DNA from: Linyphia triangularis
Lineage: Eukaryota > Arthropoda > Arachnida > Araneae > Linyphiidae
Reading direction: 5' to 3'
Length of the DNA: 64,000 bases
NCBI GenBank assembly: GCA_963978545.1
Contig: OZ021726.1
Span: forward strand, 31,096,459-31,160,458
This document shows, piece after piece, positions 55,053 through 64,000 of this stretch. A model generated the notes under the pieces. It worked only from the letters and a program-made list of their open reading frames with translations. It did not search any database and was not told where the DNA came from. The position numbers and the translations under genes are program-made. How positions within the stretch are numbered: the stretch's first letter is position 1; each line of letters starts with the position of its first letter.

Positions 55053-55627
55053 ATGAAATATCCTTATCTTTTTCCCAAAGTTAAATTTCATAAATCTGCT
55101 TTGAAATTTCGTTTCGTAACATGCTCTACAAATAGTTACAATGATTATCTTAGATTTTTTTTTTTTTGGGGGGGGGGGGGGGATTTTAAAAAATTGTTTT
55201 GGACAAGGTAAAGATGTTTGAAAATCATTTCTAGATTAAAAATAATAAGAGGGTTTTGGATTTTGTTCATAATAACAAAATTGAGTTTATTCATTCGATA
55301 ATTTATTCACCAGTATACCACATGATGATTTAATTAATATTTACTCTGATATTTTTGATAATTTTCTTAAAAACTCTAATTTAAATAAGGTAGAATTGTT
55401 AGACTTTTGCAAATTTAATAGTTTTGAAAATTATTTATTTAATGGAAACAATGTTTATAGACAAACTAAAGGAATTCCTATGGTAAATAGCTTTTAAAGA
55501 GGCTTTGCCGATTTTTATTTGCAAATCGAAAGGAGATTTCTAGAATATAATAATATTGAAGCTTTTAGATATATTGATGACTTAATTATTTTTAATTTCA
55601 ATAATTTGGACAATTACCTGAAGGATT

Positions 55628-55663
<36 letters not shown>

Positions 55664-55955
55664 ACCTAATAATAATTACTAGAGCGCTCAGTATCTCGAT
55701 TTAAATTTAAGATAGTTGATAATTCAGTAAATATTGGGGTTTATGACAAAAGACAGGATTTTAATTTTGAAATTATTATCGAATTTTAATAGCAATTTAA
55801 ATTTCAAGATTTGTCGAAACATTTATTATACACAACTAAATAAAATTAAGAGTATTTGCAATAATGCTACGGACTTTTATTTGGCTTTTGGGATTTTTAG
55901 GGACAATTTGAGAAAATTACATTTACTAAATATTTTTGAATTTTCGTCTTTTTGA
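55053..55955 (+). pseudogene. Penelope-type reverse transcriptase remnant
   Basis: Three frames in order give RT blocks. From 55,053: PYLFPKVKFHK...FRFVTCSTNSYN. From 55,297: DNLFTSIPHDDLINIY, QTKGIPMVNSF, then a stop (TAA about 55,494) and FADFYLQIERRFLEY and FRYIDDLIIFN. From about 55,740: NSNLNFKICRNIYYTQL...DFYLAFGIFRDNL. The LFTSIP, QTKGIPM and YIDD blocks and the YLDLNFKI-like strand between them follow the order in Penelope-like RTs. A long A-run (about 55,633-55,661), a G-run at 55,169-55,181, stops and frameshifts show it is dead. No GIY-YIG endonuclease was seen. The family assignment is moderate. Confidence 0.65.
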
Positions 55956-57258
55956 ATTTTTTTACCTTTGGTTTCTTGATTTCATTCTTCGGGTGGTATT
56001 GAAATCCAGTTAAAAAGCCCTAACTGGTCTAACTATTTTATTATAATTTTTTTTCATTGAACATAGATGGCAGTGCAGTTTTAAATGTTTTATGCGGGGC
56101 AATTTTGGGAATTATGTCTTTCAATACTTATACTCTTGGTGCTGGACTGGGTTCATTTCGAATCAACGTGGGCATTAAACTTTGGAAGACAGCGATTTTG
56201 TTAAGTTTGGTTTACAAGGTACGTTTCATTTTAGTATTTGTGAATATTTTTGACTTCTTGTCTATCCGGCTGAATGCGTAGGGGCTTGAATGTGATTGAT
56301 ATGTTATATCAAATGTGCAAATGTGATTGATATGTTATATCAATCGCATTTAAGAAACGCATCCATTGAAATCTAGGCTGGATTATAGCCCCCTGACGAA
56401 GAAACTCAGCCTTTTTTTTTTTTTTTTTGCTGTTTAAAGTTTAATTTTGTGCTCTTAATTTTTATTATATTTGTGGGATTGCTCATACAACAATATTTTG
56501 TAGACCCAATAAATAATTTTTATAAATTAGCAGTTTGATTGTGTAGATATTTATGAATTAGCAATTTGATTAGCACGTAATTGAATTGTGTAAGAAATAA
56601 AACAAAGCGTTCAAGTCAAATAAGTAAAGGAAAAAAAAATTTACATGTTGCATCCACAAAAGTTTGTAACTGCACTACCTATTTTTTTTATTAAGATTTC
56701 TCTAATGTTAAGGGAAATAAATGTTATAATACATAATAAACTTTTGGAACAAAAGTGAAACATTAATTTTTTCGTTTTTATAAAAATTATGCGCAAATTT
56801 AGCTTTATAAAACATGTCCAATTCGTCCCTCACATAAGGGATAGGAAATTTGTTTTGCTATTTTAATTTACCTATAAAAATAATATATTATTAATTACCA
56901 TCATTTTTATATTTTTCGAGTAATTTAAAATGTTTGAATATGTTATTCTTAATGTTTTAATGCGGTAACGGTAGAAAATAATTTACAGGAAATATTTTTG
57001 TAAAAAAAGTCGCATCTCTTACTATTCTCCCCTGTCTGAAATGGTATTAACGTGAGTTGAAGTTGTGACGTCACTAAAGCTATGGTCTGGCCCGATCAAC
57101 TAAAGAGGGAAAGAGCGGTTTCACGATGGCCCCGCAATAAATTGGAAATATGATTTATTTTTGTTCTAGAATACGCGGATTCTAAGGAAGTCCAAACGTT
57201 TCTGAACACATGGCGATTTCTTTTGAAAACCAACTATTTTGATTGATTGATTTTTATT
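55956..57258. other. non-coding, nothing recognised
   Basis: Contains a 31 bp-period direct repeat (AATGTGATTGATATGTTATA twice, 56,288-56,343). The rest is AT-rich. Confidence 0.5.
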
Positions 57259-58530
57259 TATGGCTACTATTAGAATTGGCCTCTATTCTCGTGATTATGG
57301 CGGATACTATCATCGAGAATTAGGTTGTTACTTGATGATCATTTTCTTCGGATGGTACGCCAATATAATAATCGCTGATGTTGGTGCTAAGATTTCACAC
57401 GTCAGACAGGGTACAGTTATACTGAAACACAGATTTCAGCTTTTTTTTAAATTAAAATTTCGATAATTCCTGAGATCGATACAGATCTGCATTACAATTT
57501 TATTGGGCTTCTTGCAAGTTTGACAACCACGGAATTTGCGTACGTTCATATATTTCCAAACCTCCGATGTAATGACCACTTTTCCTGCAGATTACCTGCC
57601 TCTATCGGCATTATTTACATTGGTATGTGAGAGCCATTTTGATGCGGTATACAGTGATGAAATGGCCGCTATTTATGCGATTATGGGGGCGCTGTCACAG
57701 AGAATTACGTTGTAGCGTGATGATCATTTTCCTCGGGTGTTACACCAATATAGAAACCACTGACGATGTTGCAGATATTAGCATCTGTCAGACATGATAC
57801 AGTTAAACTAAAACGTGGATTTTCGCGCTTTTCTTATTGAAATTTCGATCATTCCTAAAGATTGATACAAATCTGCATTGCAATTTTATTGGGCTTGCTT
57901 GAAAGTTTCGCAACGACGGAACCTACGTACGTTTCAGACTTTCAAAAACCTCCGATGTCATGACCACTTTTATTGCAAATTCCCAACCTTTAGCGGCATT
58001 ATTTAAGTTGGTGATTATTTTCACTGAGCATTACGATGACAAAAGGACTGCTATTGCCCTGATTTGCGCTCTACGGTGAATGCTATCGCCGAGATTTTCG
58101 GTGTTGTGATGCTCATTTTCGGCAAGTATCACGCCGATATAATAGCCACTATTCCAAAGGTTTGCGCCTCTATAATTATCGCTATCGTCGAAATTTACGT
58201 GGTTGTTATAGTAATTAATGTAGAACGATATGTCGATATAATCGCCTCTATTGCAGAGATTAAACTGATATATTGGGTGCTAACTCTGCTGTTTGTGTTG
58301 GTGTGATGGTCAGTTTGCTGATTGTTGCTCTAATATGATCGTCGAGATTTGCGCCGGTATGGTGACCGCCATCGCTGATATTTAAGTTGGAGTAGTGTTA
58401 ATTTCCATTTAGATTTAAGCCGTTTTAAAGTAGCTGTTGCGGAGATTTGCAAAGACGTTTTGGTGTCATTTGGCTTTCGTTAATGTGATTGCCGCTATGT
58501 CATCCGTGATTATTGTAAGTGAGAATTGAG
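57259..58530. repeat. degenerate tandem repeat, period about 386 bp with 30-35 bp sub-units
   Basis: Three large units align at the GATGATCATTTTC landmark (57334, 57719 and, as GATGCTCATTTTC, 58108). Each then reads a CACGCCGATATAATAGCC-like phrase, and in units 1 and 2 a GGTACAGTTATACTGAAACA-like block and a TTGCAATTTTATTGGGCTT block. Within and after the third unit, shorter phrases such as GCYATCGCYGAGATTTGCG recur every 30-35 bp. GC is higher than in the surroundings. The frames that stay open are by-products of the repeat. Confidence 0.75.
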
Positions 58531-60113
58531 GGAGTGGTCCTTGAAATTTGTTTATGATAAGCCTTGAAATCCATGAAGAGTACTTGAAAGAAGCATGCTT
58601 TTTTTAACTACTAATTTGTATCAAAAGGTTATTACATATAATTCTTCTCGTACTTCTTTTGGGTGAATGTTGCATCATGGTAATGTACAGGTCGTAAATA
58701 TGTTTTAATGCCTAATTTTAAATTTCTGATGGCCTTAATGATGTGTTAAAGTTGTTTGTTAATAAAACTTTTGATTTAGTAATTTAATATTCTTTTTCTT
58801 TTTTATTACTTACTGAATAAAGCGTCGATTTCCGCGTATGATTTCAGTCTTTTGGAAAAAGCGGAAATCACGCAGGCCTAAAAATGTTGAAAAACCATGA
58901 CTTGCATTTATTTTGAATTTTTTCATGGTGTTCCGATTCATCCCGCAGAAAGGGGTGAATCAGAACACTCGTTGTAGTTTATGTCTGATCTTATTTTTAC
59001 GTTTACAAGGTGAAAAAAATATAAAAAATAATAATAATGCATTGTGATGCATAGGAACAAAAAATTATCATAAAAAAATCTTGAATCTTGACAGACAATT
59101 TTTTTTTTTAATTAAATTATTGCACAATAATATCTTTGTAAGTGTGTCAACTTTTCTCCTAACCTAATGTAAAACAAGATTATCCAAATAGTCTTCAAAC
59201 CTAATAATATTCCTCCATCTACTTTATGTTTGATTGCCGTTTGACAGCAGATTCCTTAAAATATCTTGAGGAAGGATAGAAGCATCCTTGCTTGTTTCAG
59301 AAAGTCTTTTCATTCCTATGTGTTTTTTTCTAAAACACGCTAATATCGCCAAAATCTTGTGTGGGTGTAAAACTTTTTTCTCATAGAGTCTTCATACATA
59401 TGTAAATCTACTGGAACAACTGGATTTTCTGCCATGCTGAAACTAGGCTCCTCTTCTGACATTTATTCAAGCCTGCAATCTTGATTACTGTCTTGAAAGG
59501 AGTAATTAGACCCCTCTTTGGTCATTGAATTTTGTGTGGAACATAATCTTGCAAAAACGCTTTTTAATGTCACTTTTCTTGTGTTCGGATTCACCCCGCC
59601 AATCTCAAAATCAAGACGAGGCAAAACATAAAAATTCCTAAAGTAAAAAGTTTTTAAAACCAAATTAAATTAAATATGGCATTCTCTTTTGGATATTAAT
59701 ACTTATCTAAAAAAAATCATTAATTTTTTCTCTATTTTCGAAAATAAAACTCTACCGTTATTAAATTAGTATGAAATAAACAAAAAATTGCACTATCTGG
59801 TAGAAAAAAAAGTTATTATTTTGAGGCAGTGTTTTAGGTATGACTTTTTTTCAGGAAGTTTACATCAGGCTGTATAAAACAGTAACTGTCGATAACTGTT
59901 AAGTAAAACTTTTTTAAATGTAAGAGATAACTTATCTAAAATAGTATTAGTTCTTGAGAATTACATTACCACCTGGTGACTTCTCACCTCTCTCAAGACG
60001 TGTCAGTCAGATTTTTCCAATACTCTTTAGGTTATAGAGGACGATTTAAAATCATTTGTATTGACATTCTCACTCTTATTCATTTCCAGTGATTTTAACG
60101 CCCTCTCTTAAAC
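58531..60113. other. intergenic, upstream of the MAM gene
   Basis: Includes a short hAT-like fragment (58,540-58,600) and a decayed element with CACCCCGC-type text (58,930-58,975 and 59,575-59,605). A possible initiator TCAGT lies at about 60,003. A possible 5'UTR splice acceptor TTTCCAG ends at 60,089, 25 bp before the ATG. Confidence 0.4.
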
Positions 60114-60165
60114 ATGCAAATGTTACTCTTAGTTTGCGTCTTTGGAGTTTTGTTGAGTTTAAGTG
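60114..60165 (+). CDS. MAM-domain protein, exon with signal peptide
   Basis: ATG opens MQMLLLVCVFGVLLSLSG, a typical hydrophobic signal peptide, and ends in phase 1 before GTAAGT. With the next exon (63,164-63,283) it reads ...GVNAEISYTCDFERDTCG. The choice of start rests on the signal peptide and on the match in phase. The gene continues beyond the window, so total length and other domains are unknown. Confidence 0.82.
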
Positions 60166-61257
60166 GTAAGTTTTCCAATTTTTATATTGATTTATAATTT
60201 AACAAGCATAATTTTCTTTTTTTGCAAAACCGAATTAAATATCCACGGCATAAATATAAAATCTCTAAATTTTGTCAAAACTTAACTTTTTTTTTTTTAC
60301 CTACAAATGCTCTTACAAAGACCGTACTGCTAAAAACTTGTGAATTATCTTCTTTTTTTTTAATGAAAATTTTAAAAATACTAGTATGCAAAGTGGAAAG
60401 TTGGATTAGGATTCTACACCTGCAAACCACTCTGTCGAGATTATATTCCTAACATTTAAGGCTAAAGGTTGTAGATTCGAAGCGGGCGTCAAGCATGGAT
60501 TACTACAATGTACCCCACTCCTTCTCGAACTTTTAGTAATTTTGTTTTACGGTGAAATTGAATATGTTTCCTTTATGAAAAGCCAATATCCAACTATGAC
60601 TCAGATACGGTCAAATATGGACTTTTATCTGAAATTGGAACATCATACATGTTTATTTATGGAAAATTCCTGAAGTAATATAATTATATACGGCTGCGTA
60701 TGGTTAATATAAGGAGAATTACATACTTATACATGAGTTTTTTCCTGATGAAACACTTTCTAATAAAAGCAATAATTGACTGACGATTTCACTAAAAATG
60801 GGTGGAACACTATGCACCCCTAATTGTAGACTGTAATTCGATATCAGTATTAGAATTTATTTCCGCCAATTGCTGAAGAAATCCAGTTTTCTCCCCTACC
60901 ACTTCTGGAGATTTTTAAGTTATGTCGTCGCTACTGTTCCTTCTTTACCAAATTAGAAGATTTTACGACCAACCTCGAGAAATAATTAGGACGAATTCGG
61001 TACTTTTGTTATCGGAATGTAGGATATTCATAATTCCTCATTGGAAATATGTATCTTTATCCTCGCAATTAATTATGCCATAGAGGTTAGAAACCACGTG
61101 GCTGTCAAAAATTGTGTATAATGTTAGTTGTGACATATGCTTATATGTTGAAGAATTCTTATGTCTAAAAAATTTACACAAATTATATAATTGGGACACT
61201 TAAGTAGAATTGATTTTCTATGATATTCCATCTCCCTCCTAGCATTTCAATCAGATT

Positions 61258-61396
61258 TCTGTAGCGATGTGCACTAACGGGTAGTCGAACCAGGAACTCC
61301 TAGATCAGAAGAAAAGCGGGCTAACCACTAGACAAAAGTGACCACTAGTGCTTAGGTGTTGTATCTGTCATTTGTGCATAAGACCATCACATAGCC
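61258..61396 (-). mobile_element. tRNA-derived SINE head, family C copy 1
   Basis: On the - strand: A-box region GTCTAGTGGTTAGCCCG and B box CCTGGTTCGACTACC, followed by GTTAGTGCACATCGC. The block repeats at 61,573-61,710. Not a functional tRNA, because the stems do not pair as a cloverleaf. Confidence 0.65.
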
Positions 61397-61572
61397 CCTT
61401 CCCAGTGAGTCGCGTAGAGGCAAACGATTAAGTTGCTTACGTGGGAGTTGACTACGTTGCGTGTGGCAATGAGTCGTCAGAGGCTGCTTGCTGAGGTGGT
61501 AGTGTGGATGTCGTGTAGTATTTTCAGAGGGAGCTGATAGATGGCAGCATGATTCGTGGACCTGTAGTTACC

Positions 61573-61710
61573 AATGTAGCGATGTGCGCTACGTAGAGCC
61601 GAACCAGGGACTCCAAGATCAGTACACTGGCGTGATAACCACTAGACAAAATTGAACCACTTGTGTCAAGGAGTTGTATATGTCATTTGTACACGAGACC
61701 ACCACATTTC
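61573..61710 (-). mobile_element. tRNA-derived SINE head, family C copy 2
   Basis: On the - strand: A-box region GTCTAGTGGTTATCACG and B box CCTGGTTCGGCTCTACG, then GCGCACATCGC. About 80% similar by eye to the copy at 61,258-61,396, with the same orientation. Confidence 0.65.
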
Positions 61711-63163
61711 TTACAAACGAACCCCAACTTTTTTTTCCCTTTCGGAACATATTACACTGTTTTCTCTATAAATGATATTGGAAACGACGAAGCTTACTTT
61801 TAATTATTAAAAATTTGTATTGCCCTATGTTCTTCACCACATATATATTAATAAATAGTACTTCCAATTATCCTTTGTGGTTTTGTTATACATTATTTCA
61901 GAGGTTCATACATTTTTGATAGAAAAAAAAAGCTTGTTTATTTTAGTCCTTGATTTTATACTCTACATTATATATTTTCAATCTTTTTATCATAGTCTAT
62001 GAGCTATAGCTATTTCAGCCTGGGAAACGATAGCACTTCAGCTAGTAGATTAATGAATAGATTTTCCCTTTCTTTAATAAAAATTCCTTATTAAATTCTA
62101 TTGATGCATTTTACTTTTTGCTTTGATTTTTCTAAAGGAATATATTACCACTCCATTTAAATGTTATATTAAATACTTTGAAATTTTGAAGATTAGTTCT
62201 CTGGTATTCCATTTCTTTTTCTTTTTTTTTTTACATGTTTTTAACAAACTGTTTACACATGGTGGACTTTAATTACTTTCAATTACCCATATGTATACAT
62301 AGGATAATGAAAGTCTAGTATTCGGCCCCAAATTTTTTTTGCGTTTTTCCAAGTTTTGGGACATCCTGATTTCAAAAAAGTTATCTAGAAAAAATATCTG
62401 TGTGTGTGTCTGTGGTCAGCATAACTCCCGAACAAATTGACTTATAATGTTCAAATTTGATGTGTGTGTTGGTGATGGCACAGGGTTTTCGTCAAAATCG
62501 CGCATGCGCATAAGGTAGCTGCCATTTTAAAAATCATGTTTTTCAGTAATTGCTAAAAAATGGCTCTAACGATTTTGTCCAAAATCGCCGTGGGTAATGC
62601 CTCGTAAGGTGTTCTAAACATCTGCACCTCCGAAATTCCCGTAAAAATGCTTTGATGGCGCAACAAGTTGAAAAACTAATGCCTTTAACACAGAGTTCTA
62701 TTTCCATGAGCATACCTCATCAACGATAATTTTTTTCTCATCTCCTCAGTTTCACTTATAAGGAAAGGATAGTATAAGAATTATGAAAAAGTATATCGCC
62801 AAAATCATCTAATTGGCGAAGTTTTTTTCTTCTTTTTTTTAAGACCCATACAAGAATTATTGCCAAACTGGCAATTTTTTCAAAATGAATGATGAAAGCA
62901 TAATAAAGTTAAATGGCCCATATTGATATCAGTATTATAGTGTAATTGAAAGTTGTGCGATGCTCTACAACCTTAGTTTTTTTTTTCTCTCTCTTCTTTT
63001 TCCTTCTTTTTTTTCCTTCCTCCCCCCCCCCTTCTTTTTTCTTTCTTCTTTTTCTTTCTTCTTTTTTCTTCTTCTTGCCACCACTGTTTTCTAGCGTGTA
63101 GCCTATTAACATATACTTTTGTCTGCGTCTAATATAACGAACTCTTTTAACTGGCTTTTTTAG

Positions 63164-63283
63164 GTGTTAATGCAGAAATATCGTACACTTGTGATTTTGA
63201 GAGAGACACTTGTGGATTCACGAATGAGGAGGGACACACTGCAAACTGGGATAGAAGGGAGTTAAAACTTGGAGGAAGAAAAG
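63164..63283 (+). CDS. MAM-domain protein, second exon (start of MAM domain)
   Basis: Acceptor GGCTTTTTTTAG, donor GTAAAA, phase 1 to 1. Reads AEISYTCDFERDTCGFTNEE, then GHTANWDRRELKLGGRKG. The CDFE-DTCGFTNE-G-W order is the opening of a MAM (meprin/A5/mu) domain, with its first two conserved cysteines. MAM domains occur in secreted or cell-surface adhesion and protease proteins, which fits the signal peptide. Which protein this is cannot be told from 57 residues. Confidence 0.88.
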
Positions 63284-64000
63284 GTAAAAGGAAACATTTT
63301 GCAGTTGCAGTCTAAATAATTATTTTTCATAAATGATTGGCCTGTGGTGGTCATTATAACATATCTTGTTTATATGCACCTTATTGGTTCATCCAAAATG
63401 ACCTTAATTATTTACTCTAGAAATTCTACATTGATCATAATTTTACAGATATTTTCAGATTTTGATGCTGTTGCTGCTATATTTCAGCTATTTTAAAACT
63501 GAAATATATGTTTTTAAAGTAGCTAGTTTATAATAAAAGTCACCAATTTGACGATATATTGTCCAAAAATTAGCACACTTGGGAATGGAATTTTAAAAAA
63601 TTAAGAAACAAACAAAAATTCGAATTATTGATAAAGTATTATATATGTATATATTTATATGTAAATTAAAAATATATATATTGATATTGTGTTTGGGTCT
63701 TACTACTAGAGGTCGGAAATATCGATCAAAACAAATATCGATACTATATCGTTGCATAGAAAAAAATATCGATACATGCTTTTTTTATTTGATTTTCAAT
63801 TTTCTCAGAAACAAGTTTTTCGGGGCAAATTTCTACTTTTCATGATTGCTTTTTTGTAAGGTGACTATTTTTTTAACTGAAATGGATCTATTACAAAAAA
63901 AAGAAGAAGAAAAAAGTTATATTTTCGCTTAATTGGTGCAGTGGTTTTAAGAAAAATTTAGAGAATTTTCAATAGCTTTTAAGTGTATGGAAAATATTGA
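63284..64000. other. MAM gene intron, runs off window
   Basis: AT-rich intronic sequence to the window edge. Contains TATCGATA-like repeats (63,719-63,776). Nothing else seen. Confidence 0.55.

Larger units (their letters stand above)
60166..63163. other. MAM gene intron 1
   Basis: A 3.0 kb GT-AG intron holding two tRNA-like SINE heads, a dispersed repeat at about 62,290-62,720 (GTGTGTCTGTGGTCAGCATAACTCC) and a long polypyrimidine tract (62,975-63,078). Confidence 0.75.

Noticed and set aside
56396..56416. CCCTGACGAAGAAACTC resembles the CTGANGA...GAAAC core of a hammerhead ribozyme, which Penelope-like elements can carry
   Set aside because: There is no room for stem II between the two motifs and no flanking stems were found.
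57260..58306. Open frames starting MATIRIGLYS and MRSTVNAIAE
   Set aside because: By-products of the tandem repeat, with no initiation context or homology.
62909..63112. Lys/Arg/Glu-rich frame on the - strand
   Set aside because: It is the translation of a polypyrimidine tract within an intron.
1..64000. CRISPR arrays, operons, bacterial promoters or rRNA
   Set aside because: None seen. The sequence is animal nuclear DNA.

Overview
The window looks like AT-rich nuclear DNA from an animal, most likely an arthropod. A spider or other arachnid is my best guess, from the repeat content, but this is not proven. The evidence is spliced genes with GT-AG introns, AATAAA poly(A) signals, a BEL/Pao LTR retrotransposon, an RNase H-bearing LINE, hAT, piggyBac and other DNA transposons, tRNA-derived SINEs, and no bacterial gene organisation. 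Most of the 64 kb is mobile DNA. Only two host genes can be supported, both on the + strand.

Host gene 1 (about 7.9-36.1 kb) encodes a MAGE-family protein, best matched to NSMCE3, the MAGE subunit of the SMC5/6 complex. Ten coding exons can be spliced in phase into 303 residues plus a stop codon; the first exon with the initiator Met was not found. Intron 4 (9,642-30,972) is 21.3 kb and is packed with transposons: (i) a pair of inverted arms, each made of two tandem units of about 320 bp (10,951-11,495 and 29,655-30,267); (ii) a 4.9 kb element with CAGGGTTCGTACAG ends (12,818-17,681) carrying three copies of a 182 bp tRNA-derived SINE, one of them inserted in another; (iii) an 11.6 kb DNA transposon (17,809-29,444) with terminal inverted repeats of about 880 bp, a 4 bp target duplication and an intact 845-codon transposase on the - strand.

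Host gene 2 begins at 60,114 with a signal-peptide exon. A 3.0 kb intron follows, then an exon opening a MAM domain (63,164-63,283). It continues past the window edge.

Region by region: 1-1,683 is the 5' end of a BEL/Pao retrotransposon on the - strand (LTR, leader and 410 codons of gag, open to the window edge). 2.8-7.3 kb holds MITEs and a decayed transposase. 7.9-36.1 kb is the NSMCE3 locus. 36.7-41 kb holds MITEs, a short tandem array and a piggyBac remnant. 42.5-54.4 kb is a foldback element containing a hAT element (8 bp duplication) and a full-length LINE (13 bp duplication), which itself carries a second hAT element (8 bp duplication). 55.0-56.0 kb is a decayed Penelope-type reverse transcriptase. 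57.3-58.5 kb is a degenerate tandem repeat of about 386 bp. 60-64 kb is the MAM gene.

The nested insertions with readable target duplications give a clear relative chronology. They are the most informative structures in the window.
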